DNA from: an uncultured Selenomonadales bacterium
GTDB lineage: Bacteria; Bacillota; Negativicutes; Selenomonadales; Selenomonadaceae
Length of the DNA: 32,993 nucleotides
Direction of reading: 5' to 3'
Assembly (NCBI GenBank): GCA_946411735.1
Contig: CAMKFB010000018.1
Location: 1 to 32,993 of the forward strand
How positions within the stretch are numbered: the stretch's first letter is position 1; each line of letters begins with the position of its first letter. Shown one piece after another: positions 7,809-16,125 of this stretch. The notes beneath the pieces are model-generated. The model was not told the origin of the DNA and did no database searches. It worked only from the letters and a program-made list of their open reading frames with translations. The translations under genes and the position numbers were made by a program.

Positions 7809-9830
7809 ATGATGTTGAAACGATTTATAAGGCGATGCGCTCAGAACGGTCAGGTGCTCGTCTTCTATGCGCTGATGATCCCGATATCCTTCCTGTTGGT
7901 CGGCGCGGCGGCGGACTTCGGTTGGCTGTATTTTAATCAGTCGCGCCTTCAAAATGCCGCCGACGCCGCCGTCGTTGCCGGAGCCGAAGCGTTACACGGC
8001 GATGAACAAAATCTTTCCGATTACTCCTATTCGACTTTCATCAATAATTACGATGAAGACTTCAGAACGCTCGTCGACAGCGGCGTTATCTCGAAAAGAG
8101 ATATCAGCGACGGCGACAAGGTTGCGAAGAAATACGCCATAAAAAATCTGTCGTCCGACGTCGATTTGACACAAGTCACCGCCAACACCGACATCACCGA
8201 CAGTTGGAACAACGATGCAACGGTCGGCTTCAACAGCGTTCTCTACGGCGTCGATGTCGAGGATTACAGAGCGCTGTACTACGTCGTCACGCTGGATGAG
8301 GAGTTGGAGCATCTGTTCAACGTGATGAATTACTTCAACATCTCGAAACTGCACTCGAAAGTCATGGCGGTGGCGAAAATCGAGCACGTCGTCAAAGGCA
8401 TCTCGCTTTACCAACAAATGAGATTGATTGAAAAAGCGGAGTGCTATGCGACGTGGGATCATATCAAACACGAATACGATCTCAAGCAGGTTGCGGATTA
8501 CAAACCGATTTTGGGCGTTGGAAATTCTTCCGACGCGGCGCGCGCTCGAACGGTGCAGGCGCGCGGCAATACTTACATCGAAGGCAACAATTATCGCACC
8601 GAGACTCTGACCATGCATGGAAAATCAAAAGCGGTCAGCCCCAACGGCGGCACGACAGGCAACGTGATCGATCAAACGGTGCTGGACAGTTTGTTTATCG
8701 ATTTTAAAGTCGACGCCGGCACCACGGCGACCAATATCAAAAAAGACTGGGATGTAATTCTCGGGCTGTCGGACGAGATTTGCAGTCAATATCAAATCAA
8801 TAAGAACTTTTCGGGCGGATATAACTTGGATGTCAACAACAACACAATCAAAGACCTCGAGATACTCTCGTTGCGCATTCATGATTTAATCAACATCGGC
8901 ACTTGGAACGGCTCGACTTACACTTACGATTATAAAATTCGCGAGGGCAAAGAGCCCGACCCTCTCTATGTTTACATCGAAAACGAAAACATTTACAGCC
9001 ATGAATATCAATCGACCACAAGTTTTAACGCCGTCCATCAGCTCATCATCAACGTCAACGCCGCCAATACCGACGAGTCGAAGGATCGACCGGTCTTTTT
9101 CTTCTACGACGGTCCGGAAAAAATTGACGGCAAGGTCAACGCGAACAACAAGTCAAACGACACTTGGAATGAAATTTGGCGCGAGTCTTGGAAATATCCC
9201 GAGCGGTATAAAGACAATGTGCGCAACTCCCTGCCCGTCATCGTCAATCTCAATGCCGACTTCCGAGGCGTGCTGTTCTTCCCCAACAGCCCCGTGGTGA
9301 TAAACGGCAACGGGCATAATTTTGAAGGCATCATCGTCGCGCAGAGCTTTACAAAATTGAAGACCGAAGAAGAATTTGACGACACCTTGATCATCGACGA
9401 CGTCGAATGCACAAAAGAAGTCACCGCCGACAAAGATATCAACTATGTTGTCGATAACGACGGCACCAAGGAAATCAAGTACACTTACAAGTTGATCACG
9501 CAGGAGAAATCCAATCTGCCCAAAGATTTTATCGGCAAGGAGAAAGACTACGTCGACCTTTATCCGATGTACATCGACGAAAAGGGCAATGTTCAATACT
9601 CCGACGAAGAATTAAATCCGACGCTCGATCCCGACGACAGCATGGCGACTTTCAACGCGCGCGATGAGGAGCAATTGGGCAAAGACAAATACTTCGACAA
9701 ATCTCTGTTCAATCTGGCCTCCTTGACCTACAACGGCTTTAGCAAAATTGCAATGATTGATTACAAATATCTCGACAGCGCCTCGGCGGATAACATTTTC
9801 ATCACCGACCGCTCCGATTGGGTTCAGTGA
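7809..9830 (+). CDS. TadG-like Flp pilus-associated protein
   Basis: This 673-residue protein starts with the TadE/TadG N-terminal signature: positive residues, then NGQVLVFYALMIP leading into one membrane segment (about 15-37) and a DFGWLYFNQSRLQNAADAAV stretch. The rest is a large, probably extracytoplasmic region. It contains a segment near 484-514 (RGVLFFPNSPVVINGNG) that resembles a right-handed beta fold, an inference only. No von Willebrand A domain is evident. TadG-type minor pseudopilins help assemble or secrete Flp pili. ATG 7809 follows AAGGGG by seven bases. The gene converges on tadC, with the stop codons directly abutting, and has its own promoter. The passenger region's function is unknown. 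Confidence 0.75.
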   Translation: MMLKRFIRRCAQNGQVLVFYALMIPISFLLVGAAADFGWLYFNQSRLQNAADAAVVAGAEALHGDEQNLSDYSYSTFINNYDEDFRTLVDSGVISKRDISDGDKVAKKYAIKNLSSDVDLTQVTANTDITDSWNNDATVGFNSVLYGVDVEDYRALYYVVTLDEELEHLFNVMNYFNISKLHSKVMAVAKIEHVVKGISLYQQMRLIEKAECYATWDHIKHEYDLKQVADYKPILGVGNSSDAARARTVQARGNTYIEGNNYRTETLTMHGKSKAVSPNGGTTGNVIDQTVLDSLFIDFKVDAGTTATNIKKDWDVILGLSDEICSQYQINKNFSGGYNLDVNNNTIKDLEILSLRIHDLINIGTWNGSTYTYDYKIREGKEPDPLYVYIENENIYSHEYQSTTSFNAVHQLIINVNAANTDESKDRPVFFFYDGPEKIDGKVNANNKSNDTWNEIWRESWKYPERYKDNVRNSLPVIVNLNADFRGVLFFPNSPVVINGNGHNFEGIIVAQSFTKLKTEEEFDDTLIIDDVECTKEVTADKDINYVVDNDGTKEIKYTYKLITQEKSNLPKDFIGKEKDYVDLYPMYIDEKGNVQYSDEELNPTLDPDDSMATFNARDEEQLGKDKYFDKSLFNLASLTYNGFSKIAMIDYKYLDSASADNIFITDRSDWVQ

Positions 9831-10796
9831 TCACTTGCCGAGATTTTTCATTATCGTCAACAGCGCCGGCAACAACAGCACCACGAATATCGACGGGAAT
9901 ATGAAAATGACCATCGGGAATAAAATTTTGATCGGCGCCTTCATCGCCTGCGTCTTGACGAATTGACGGTGCCGATCGCGCATGTTGTCCGCCTGCATCG
10001 TCAGAGTCTGCGACATGCTCGTGCCGAGCTTCTCCGCTTGGATCACCGACGTCGTGAACAGATACATCTCCTCAATGTCACAGCGCTTCGCCATTTGCGT
10101 CAGCGCGTACTGTTTCGTCATGCCGAATTTGATGTCGTCCTGCATGTGCTTGAACTCGTCCGAGAGTTGCCCCTTCATTCGAGCCGTGATCTTTGCGACC
10201 GCGCCGTCGAACGAAAGCCCCGCTTGCACGCTCACGCACAGCAGATCAAGAAATTCCGGCAGCTGCCGACGCATGGATTTTTGCCGCTTGCGAATCATGG
10301 AGTTGAGCACCGCAAACGGCAACAGCGCTCCGATCAGCGCGCCGCCCGCAACGATCAGCACTTGGTGACCGATGAAATAATCCGTTCGTTGCGCGACGAA
10401 TATGCCGCCCACCGCGCCCGCCGCGATCGACAGCGACCACGCGGCGGCAAGACTTTGCACGTTCCACACGCCCTGTTTGCCCGCGAGGAAAATTTTTCGC
10501 TCCAACATCTCGATGATCGCCGGCGGCGTCAATTGGTGCAGTCGATGTGCGATCGCAATCAGGATCGGTCGGATCACGCGCCGGTAGAACGAGTGGTGGA
10601 AGGATTTTGTTACGATGACCTTTGTTTCTGTCGCCTGCCGGCGTTTTTTTGCACGCTCCCGCTCCGCCTCCGCGCGGTCGATCATCAGCTTCATGCGCTT
10701 GCGCACTCGAGCCGCCGGAGTCTGTCGCATGTACAGCAAAAATCCGACGAACACCACCCATAAGATGCTGCCGAGCGCCGCAAAAAAAGTTATCAT
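9831..10796 (-). CDS. tadC: Tad pilus inner-membrane platform protein TadC
   Basis: This 321-residue protein has an N-terminal membrane segment, a cytoplasmic GspF-type domain (about 175-290, with QLPEFLDLLCVSVQAGLSFDGA and the EKLGTSMSQTL motif), two membrane segments near residues 105-150 and a C-terminal hydrophobic helix. TadB and TadC form the platform on which the TadA ATPase drives Flp pilus assembly. ATG 10796 overlaps the tadA stop (ATGA) and follows GGAG by nine bases, indicating translational coupling; an upstream TTG at 10811 is less likely because GGAG falls inside that frame. It is the last gene of the minus-strand tad cluster. Confidence 0.93.
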   Translation of the reverse strand: MITFFAALGSILWVVFVGFLLYMRQTPAARVRKRMKLMIDRAEAERERAKKRRQATETKVIVTKSFHHSFYRRVIRPILIAIAHRLHQLTPPAIIEMLERKIFLAGKQGVWNVQSLAAAWSLSIAAGAVGGIFVAQRTDYFIGHQVLIVAGGALIGALLPFAVLNSMIRKRQKSMRRQLPEFLDLLCVSVQAGLSFDGAVAKITARMKGQLSDEFKHMQDDIKFGMTKQYALTQMAKRCDIEEMYLFTTSVIQAEKLGTSMSQTLTMQADNMRDRHRQFVKTQAMKAPIKILFPMVIFIFPSIFVVLLLPALLTIMKNLGK

Positions 10797-12301
10797 GACG
10801 CTCTGCTCCAAAGCGAAGGCATCTCCACGCCGTTCATTCGGAACTTGTCGAGGAATTGCGGCTGCAGCCCCGACGCCTCGTAATGTCCGACGGATTTGCC
10901 GTTCTCGTCAATGTAATCCTGCACGTACTTGAATAAATCCTGCAGAATGATCGTGTCGCCCTCCATACCCTGCACTTCCGTGATGTGGGTAATCTTTCGA
11001 CTGCCGTCTCGGATGCGCGACTGTTGAATGATCAGATCGAGCGCCGACGACACTTGCGTCCGCACCGCGCGGACGGGAAGCTCCATGCCCGCCATCAGCA
11101 CCATCGTCTCAAGTCGACTGAGCACGTCGCGCGGCGTGTTTGCATGCGCGGTCGTCAGCGATCCGTCGTGACCGGTGTTCATCGCTTGTAACATGTCAAG
11201 CGCCTCACCCGCGCGCACCTCGCCGACGATGATCCGATCGGGGCGCATGCGGAGCGCGTTCTTGACCAAATCTCTTATCGTGATCGCGCCTTTGCCCTCG
11301 AGATTTGCCGGTCGAGCCTCGAGCGTGACCACGTGCCGCTGCTGCAATTTGAGCTCCGCCGCGTCCTCGATCGTAACGATCCGATCCGTCGACGGGATGA
11401 ACGATGATAAGACGTTGAGCGTCGTCGTCTTGCCGGAGCCCGTGCCGCCGCTTACCAGGATATTCAACCGCGCGCGGACGCACGCCTCGAGAAACACCGC
11501 CATATCGGGACTGAGCGTGCCGAACTTGACCAGATCGTTGACGCTGAGCGCCTTCTTGGAGAATTTTCGGATCGTCACGGCGGGACCGACCAGACTCAAC
11601 GGCGGGATGATGATGTTGACGCGGGAGCCGTCGGCAAGACGCGCATCGACCAGCGGCGAAGACTCGTCCACGCGCCGTCCGAGCGGCGTCAATATCCGCT
11701 CGATGATGCTCATCAGATGTGCGTCATCGTGGAAATGCGTGTCCGTCAGCATCAGCTTGCCCTTCTGCTCGATGAAAATATCCTTCGGACCGTTGATCAT
11801 TATCTCCGTAATCTGATCGTCCTTCAACAACGGCTCGAGCGGTCCAAGCCCCAACAGTTCATCGCAAATGTCGTCGATCAGCTGAAAACGCTCGCCGCGC
11901 GTCATTGATATCGTCGCATTTTCGTTGAGCTCGCGCTCGCTGTAGGCGGCGATGATGTTTTTGATCTGATCTCGAGCGGGTTCGCCCTGCGCGATCCAAG
12001 CCTGCTCCTCCGGCGTCATCTCGTCGACGATCCGCCGGTGCACCGACATCTTCAGCTCCTGCAAGCGATTGACGGGCGCGGCGATCGAAGAATGCCTGCC
12101 CGCGAACGCCGACGCCTCCTGCGGATGATTGAGCTCGGTCGTCGCCTGCATGCGGCTGTTGTATGTCGGCATGGGCGTCGTTGGCGCCTCGGGCTTCCTC
12201 AATTTGTCGATCGCCGCCTTGAGCTGATTGCCGTCGCTCGCCGTCTGATCGGCTTTCTTTTTGCCGCCCAAGCGCTCCAACAACGAACGGGTTCGTGCCA
12301 T
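10793..12301 (-). CDS. tadA: Tad pilus assembly ATPase TadA (CpaF family)
   Basis: This 502-residue secretion ATPase has a variable N-terminal region (about 1-110), a helical N-terminal domain and a RecA-like core. Walker A SGGTGSGKTT is at 282-291, and the Walker B/Asp-box region follows (RIIVGEVRAGEALDML near 355), then GHDGSLTTAHANTP. It powers Flp pilus extension and retraction as a hexamer at the inner membrane. ATG 12301 lies about ten bases after GGAGGG; a TTG at 12310 is too close to that site. It is preceded by tadE and overlaps tadC by four bases. Confidence 0.96.
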   Translation of the reverse strand: MARTRSLLERLGGKKKADQTASDGNQLKAAIDKLRKPEAPTTPMPTYNSRMQATTELNHPQEASAFAGRHSSIAAPVNRLQELKMSVHRRIVDEMTPEEQAWIAQGEPARDQIKNIIAAYSERELNENATISMTRGERFQLIDDICDELLGLGPLEPLLKDDQITEIMINGPKDIFIEQKGKLMLTDTHFHDDAHLMSIIERILTPLGRRVDESSPLVDARLADGSRVNIIIPPLSLVGPAVTIRKFSKKALSVNDLVKFGTLSPDMAVFLEACVRARLNILVSGGTGSGKTTTLNVLSSFIPSTDRIVTIEDAAELKLQQRHVVTLEARPANLEGKGAITIRDLVKNALRMRPDRIIVGEVRAGEALDMLQAMNTGHDGSLTTAHANTPRDVLSRLETMVLMAGMELPVRAVRTQVSSALDLIIQQSRIRDGSRKITHITEVQGMEGDTIILQDLFKYVQDYIDENGKSVGHYEASGLQPQFLDKFRMNGVEMPSLWSRAS

Positions 12302-12319
12302 GGCTTTCAATCCCTCCGA

Positions 12320-12763
12320 TCATTTGTTTTCAATTTTCATCTTGTATTCGATTGTCTTCAGGTGCTTCGGCAGAATGTGCAGATTCTCCAAGGCAGGCGG
12401 CAGGTCGGCGCGCTCGAGACTGATTGTGATGTGCACGTCGAAGGCATCGGTCTGCTTGGTCGTAGATTTGCCGTTCTTATCGAGAAACTCGGCGCTCCAT
12501 TTCGCGCTCAAGAGATCCGTAATGGTGGTGGCGTATCGCTTGAGTTGGTTCGGATCAGATTTGTTGATATTATCGACGATAGTTTTCTTGTCGGGGAACG
12601 TCATTTGCAGAGAAATGTCGCGGGCGGCGTCGCGGGCGGCGTTGCTGTACTGCGTATAGTCGAGGAATGCGATCCCGACGTAGATGATGCCTATGAGCAT
12701 GAATACCAACATCGGCGCTATGAACGCGAACTCCACTATCGATTGTCCCTTGCTCCGAGTCAT
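12320..12763 (-). CDS. tadE: TadE-like minor pseudopilin
   Basis: This 147-residue protein begins with a type IVb pseudopilin signature. G6 is followed by QSIVEF, with Glu at the +5 position after the predicted prepilin cleavage, and a hydrophobic helix (about 10-32) continues with DYTQYSNAARDAARD. TadE-family proteins are processed by the TadV peptidase and needed for Flp pilus formation. ATG 12763 is preferred to GTG 12775 because GGCGGTG then has normal spacing. It lies between flp and tadA, behind a hairpin that separates it from flp. Confidence 0.9.
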   Translation of the reverse strand: MTRSKGQSIVEFAFIAPMLVFMLIGIIYVGIAFLDYTQYSNAARDAARDISLQMTFPDKKTIVDNINKSDPNQLKRYATTITDLLSAKWSAEFLDKNGKSTTKQTDAFDVHITISLERADLPPALENLHILPKHLKTIEYKMKIENK

Positions 12764-12784
12764 GTTTCGTTTCACCGCCTTGCC

Positions 12785-12814
12785 AAAAGAGCCCCCTACC
12801 GAAATAGGGAGCTC
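12785..12814 (-). terminator. Hairpin between flp and tadE (partial terminator)
   Basis: Reading the minus strand, GAGCTCCCTA (12805-12814) pairs with TAGGGGGCTC (12789-12798), one G-U pair, six-base loop, followed by TTTT. The short T run suggests incomplete termination, leaving abundant flp mRNA and less of the genes behind it. Confidence 0.75.
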
Positions 12815-12854
12815 CCTTTTTGTTGTCGAGAATTGAGTAGATCAGCCTTCGGCA

Positions 12855-13076
12855 TCAGGTGTTGCTGGGATTCGCGGTCGTCGCCTCGCTAATTTTTGAG
12901 GCGGCATTAGTGTAAGCCGTATTGACAGCGCCCGTCAAGCCGCCGTTTTTGCCAAGGACGTAGATTGCGATGATCGCCACCGCCGCAAGGATCAGAGCGT
13001 ACTCGACAATGCCCTGACCTTTCTCTTCGATTTTTTCCAGAAGCGCCTGCTTCTTCTCATAGAACCATCCGAACAA
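12855..13076 (-). CDS. flp: Flp major pilin (type IVb prepilin)
   Basis: This 73-residue prepilin has a short charged leader and a Flp motif, EEKGQGIVEYALILAAVAII. Cleavage is expected after the Gly of KG/QGIVEY, placing Glu at +5 and Tyr at +6 as in Flp pilins and leaving a mature pilin of about 53 residues. The start is taken as TTG 13076, eight bases after the strong site GGAGG; the in-frame GTG at 13085 overlaps that site. It is the only major pilin in the window. The gene sits between tadB and tadE instead of at the operon front, with a candidate promoter before it and a hairpin after it. Confidence 0.95.
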   Translation of the reverse strand: MFGWFYEKKQALLEKIEEKGQGIVEYALILAAVAIIAIYVLGKNGGLTGAVNTAYTNAASKISEATTANPSNT

Positions 13077-13111
13077 AGCACTCACCTCCTTTGCTACTCG
13101 TCGGGAGTGAA

Positions 13112-13141
13112 TTTATCTGACAGCCCGATTGAAGCTGTTAA
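13112..13141 (-). promoter_or_regulatory. Candidate flp promoter
   Basis: TTAACA (13136-13141) and GATAAA (13112-13117) are 18 bp apart in the tadB-flp gap, about 36 bp before the flp start. It would let the pilin be made independently of the upstream tad genes. Confidence 0.5.
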
Positions 13142-13151
13142 ATATCAAAGG

Positions 13152-14114
13152 TTAGGTCTCAATATCAACGATGCGCTTTATGATAAAGAATCCGATCACC
13201 TCGAGCCCCAGCGACACTCCGATCGCCGTTTGCCCCATCGGATCGTCGAATATCTGAACAAAATTATCGTGGTTGATCACGAACATCACCGCGCCGAGCA
13301 TGAACGGCATCAACAACAGCACGACCGCCGACAACCTTCCTTGCGCGGTCAGCGCCATGATCTCGCGCCGCATTCTGATGCGCTCCATGATCGTGTAACT
13401 GATGTTGTCGAGAACTTGAGCAAGATTGCCGCCGACCTCGCGCTGTATCAGCACCGCCGTCACCACCAACTCGAAATCGGAGCTGCCGATGCGTTTGTTG
13501 GCGGTCTCGAGCGCCTCCTCGAGCGGCACGCCCATATAGACATCGTGGTTCATTCTCGCAAACTCTTCGCCGATCGGCGGCTCCATTTCGTTGGCGATCA
13601 CTTCGATCGTCTGCTGAAAACTGTAGCCCGCGCGGAGCGCATTCGAGATGGTGATCAGGCAATCGCCAAGCTGCTCGGTGAACGCCTCCAGCCGTCGACC
13701 GATCAGAAAGATTACGACGAGCCAGATGATAAACGGCGTCGCCGCCGCCGCGCCCAGCGCAATCTTTTCGCTGAAGGTGAGCAGCCACGCGATCAGCCCG
13801 ACCGCCAAAGCCGCCATCAAATTCATCACGACGTACTCGCCGCCGAATATAGGCAGCCCCGCTTGGTTGAGTTTGTACTCGATCGATTGAGCGACATTCA
13901 TCTCGACCAGCGGCTTGGCGATCCTCTGCACAAGTTTGTAAATGCGCCGGAAGGGCGATTCCTTGACGCTGTCCTTTTTGACGGGTTGGGCGGCGCCGTG
14001 GCGTCGCATCCGTTTGAACAGGTCGATGCGCTTGGTTACCTTGAAATACCTCAGAATTGCCGCCAACGATATCGAACACGCAAGCGCGATCAGCGTCGAG
14101 TAAATCGCTATCAC
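13152..14114 (-). CDS. tadB: Tad pilus inner-membrane platform protein TadB
   Basis: This 320-residue GspF-domain protein has an N-terminal membrane helix, a pair of central hydrophobic segments (about 98-140), the cytoplasmic domain with ITISNALRAGYSFQQTIEVI and REVGGNLAQVLDNIS, and C-terminal helices. It pairs with TadC as the assembly platform. The start is GTG 14114, overlapping the stop of the upstream tadZ gene as GTGA. No clear Shine-Dalgarno is present, so translational coupling is likely. The paired tadB and tadC genes are separated by flp, tadE and tadA, unlike the common adjacent order. Confidence 0.93.
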   Translation of the reverse strand: MIAIYSTLIALACSISLAAILRYFKVTKRIDLFKRMRRHGAAQPVKKDSVKESPFRRIYKLVQRIAKPLVEMNVAQSIEYKLNQAGLPIFGGEYVVMNLMAALAVGLIAWLLTFSEKIALGAAAATPFIIWLVVIFLIGRRLEAFTEQLGDCLITISNALRAGYSFQQTIEVIANEMEPPIGEEFARMNHDVYMGVPLEEALETANKRIGSSDFELVVTAVLIQREVGGNLAQVLDNISYTIMERIRMRREIMALTAQGRLSAVVLLLMPFMLGAVMFVINHDNFVQIFDDPMGQTAIGVSLGLEVIGFFIIKRIVDIET

Positions 14115-15217
14115 AGCTCGCGACGGATCACCCTGTCCGCCAACTCGTCAATGGTTTTCATCATCAAAGTATCGCTCGGCAAGCCCGTCAGGATTTGCCC
14201 GCTGTTGGCGATCGATACCAGATTATACTCGTTTGGAAAGATTGCTGCAAGCGGATAACCGATCTGCACCTCGAGTTGCATCTTTCGCTCGGGTGTGCAG
14301 GGGTTGACGCGCGTGAAGATCGGATAACATTTGTTGCGCTGAACCTTGCGCATGTCGAAGAGCGCCATACTCCGCCTGACGTGCTCGATCTCGAGCCCGG
14401 TGTTGATCATCGCCACGATAAAGTTGGTGTCGGAAAAATTGGTGGAGGCGACAGACAGCGGATTGAAGCCCGCCGGCAAGTCGATGAAAACATATTTGAA
14501 AAGATGCCCCGTCATCGCTATCAGCCCCAACAAGCCCTCGGCGTCGACAAGCTCCGCATATTCGGGTCGATCGGGACTGCTCAACAGTCGGACATTCTTG
14601 GTGATCTCGTGGAAATACGGCGCCAACTTGACCGGCACCAGCGTCCGAAGGTCGTGGACAGCATCGACGACGGTGTGTTGCGGTTCGATGTCGAAGAAGA
14701 TCGGAAGGTCGCCGAATTGCAAATCGGCGTCGATGAGCGCAACCGCCTCGCCGGACTTTCGAGCGATCGACAGCGCCAACAGCGCCGCCAAAGTCGTCCG
14801 CCCCGCCCGCCCCTTCGGGCTGAAGAACGAGATCGTATACGGCGCGCCGACTTTGCCGCGTTGCTTGTAAACATTGATCGCCTCTATGATCTCCGAATCG
14901 CGAAAGGGTTTGAGTATGCAGCCCAAAATGTTGTGACCGATCGCGCGGCGCGTGATCTCGGGATTCCATTCGGATATCAGCCCCAAGATCGTCGCGTTCG
15001 GATAAAGCTCGACGAACGCCGGCAGCCTGTCAAGAAACTCGGGCGTGTCGATGTCGATCAGAAACAGCGACGGATTGTGCATGCTGCTCCGTCCGAGCGC
15101 CGCGTTGACTTCATTGAAAGTCGCCATCACCTCAAAATCCGGAGATTGCTTGAGCGTGGCGTTGAGCTCTTCGAGCATCCGCCGATCTCGTTCCACCAAT
15201 ATTACTCGGTACGCCAA
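14111..15217 (-). CDS. tadZ: TadZ/CpaE-type protein: receiver domain plus MinD-like ATPase
   Basis: This 368-residue protein fuses a response-regulator-like receiver domain (about 1-120) to a MinD/ParA-type ATPase domain (about 125-368). The receiver keeps acidic residues E9 and D11, a candidate phosphoacceptor D55 (LIDIDTPE) and a Lys in ILKPF. In the ATPase, the deviant Walker A reads KGRAGRT: the signature Lys is kept but the P-loop Lys is Arg. The DADLQFGD and FIDLPAG motifs are present. TadZ proteins position the Tad machine at the pole. The start is TTG, eight bases after GGGTG. It directly follows a second ATPase lacking the complementary Lys. Confidence 0.88.
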   Translation of the reverse strand: MAYRVILVERDRRMLEELNATLKQSPDFEVMATFNEVNAALGRSSMHNPSLFLIDIDTPEFLDRLPAFVELYPNATILGLISEWNPEITRRAIGHNILGCILKPFRDSEIIEAINVYKQRGKVGAPYTISFFSPKGRAGRTTLAALLALSIARKSGEAVALIDADLQFGDLPIFFDIEPQHTVVDAVHDLRTLVPVKLAPYFHEITKNVRLLSSPDRPEYAELVDAEGLLGLIAMTGHLFKYVFIDLPAGFNPLSVASTNFSDTNFIVAMINTGLEIEHVRRSMALFDMRKVQRNKCYPIFTRVNPCTPERKMQLEVQIGYPLAAIFPNEYNLVSIANSGQILTGLPSDTLMMKTIDELADRVIRREL

Positions 15218-15234
15218 CTATATTTCACCCGCCT

Positions 15235-16077
15235 CTAATTGAACATATTCAGGAATTTCGAGAAAAGCCCATGATTGGTCTCGGGCGCCGGCGGCTCTGC
15301 GGCAAGGTGACTGATCCTGCCGGTGTACTCGCCCGACAACTCTTTGAAACTCTTCGTCAGAGATGACGTCGGAGCCGCGAACATCAACGGACAGCCCTCG
15401 AGAATCGACTTGTTGACGGACGGGAAATCGTTCGGCAAACGATGAAAGAACGTCTCGCCCAGCAATCGCTCGACATCATGCCCGTCGATCAGCTTTTGAG
15501 AATTGGCGCGGTTCTCGACCAGGCGGATTTTACTCTCCTCGTATTCGAATCGGATCAACGTGTCGTAACCGATTTTAAAATTCTTCACCGAAGGAAGGAA
15601 ATCGATCACGCCCAGGAAATTTATAATCGTGCTCATATCGAGCATCGCCACGTTCAATGTGCTGAACACCGCGCTCAGGTCGAGCACGATGAAATCAAAG
15701 AAATCCAGCTGCTGTATAAGACTTTCGACCACATCAACTTCGATGCGGTAAGCGTCATAAATCATGCGCGGCGGCGCGAGCACGGAGAATTTAATCTCCC
15801 CGTTGTCGCCGACGTAATGATAATCCGTCAGATAGTTATTGACGTCGAAATTCGCCGCGTCGTTTTTGAAATCGGCGTTGGCGTCGGCAATCGTGTACTT
15901 CGGCTCCAGCTTGAGATACTTGACGATGTCGCCGAACTGCAAATCCAAATCCACAAGACAAACCGCGTAGCCCTCGTTAGTGAGCCCGGCCGCCAAGTTG
16001 ATTGCCGTAATTGTTTTGCCTATACCCGAGCTGGTGCTGAAGATGCTGATGATAATGCTGCTTCGCCCTTCTGCCAT
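15235..16077 (-). CDS. Second TadZ/CpaE-like MinD-family ATPase
   Basis: This 280-residue MinD/ParA-like protein has no receiver domain. Its Walker A reads SSGIGKT near residue 16: the P-loop Lys and Thr are intact but the upstream signature Lys of the deviant Walker A is Ser. The DLDLQFGD motif matches the neighbouring TadZ, while switch II (LDLSAVF) is degenerate. The remainder includes a long helical C-terminal part. ATG 16077 follows a GGGGGG site by seven bases. It lies between the secretin and tadZ genes in the same operon, 17 bp from the latter, and probably acts with it in localising the Tad machine. Confidence 0.82.
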   Translation of the reverse strand: MAEGRSSIIISIFSTSSGIGKTITAINLAAGLTNEGYAVCLVDLDLQFGDIVKYLKLEPKYTIADANADFKNDAANFDVNNYLTDYHYVGDNGEIKFSVLAPPRMIYDAYRIEVDVVESLIQQLDFFDFIVLDLSAVFSTLNVAMLDMSTIINFLGVIDFLPSVKNFKIGYDTLIRFEYEESKIRLVENRANSQKLIDGHDVERLLGETFFHRLPNDFPSVNKSILEGCPLMFAAPTSSLTKSFKELSGEYTGRISHLAAEPPAPETNHGLFSKFLNMFN

Positions 16078-16125
16078 CGATCTGCCCCCCATAATCAAAT
16101 TTTGATCGGTTAGAAATAAAATCGA

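Noticed and set aside
12764-12854. A small gene in the flp-tadE gap.
   Set aside because: The gap holds only the hairpin and flanks; no frame with a start and ribosome-binding site was found.
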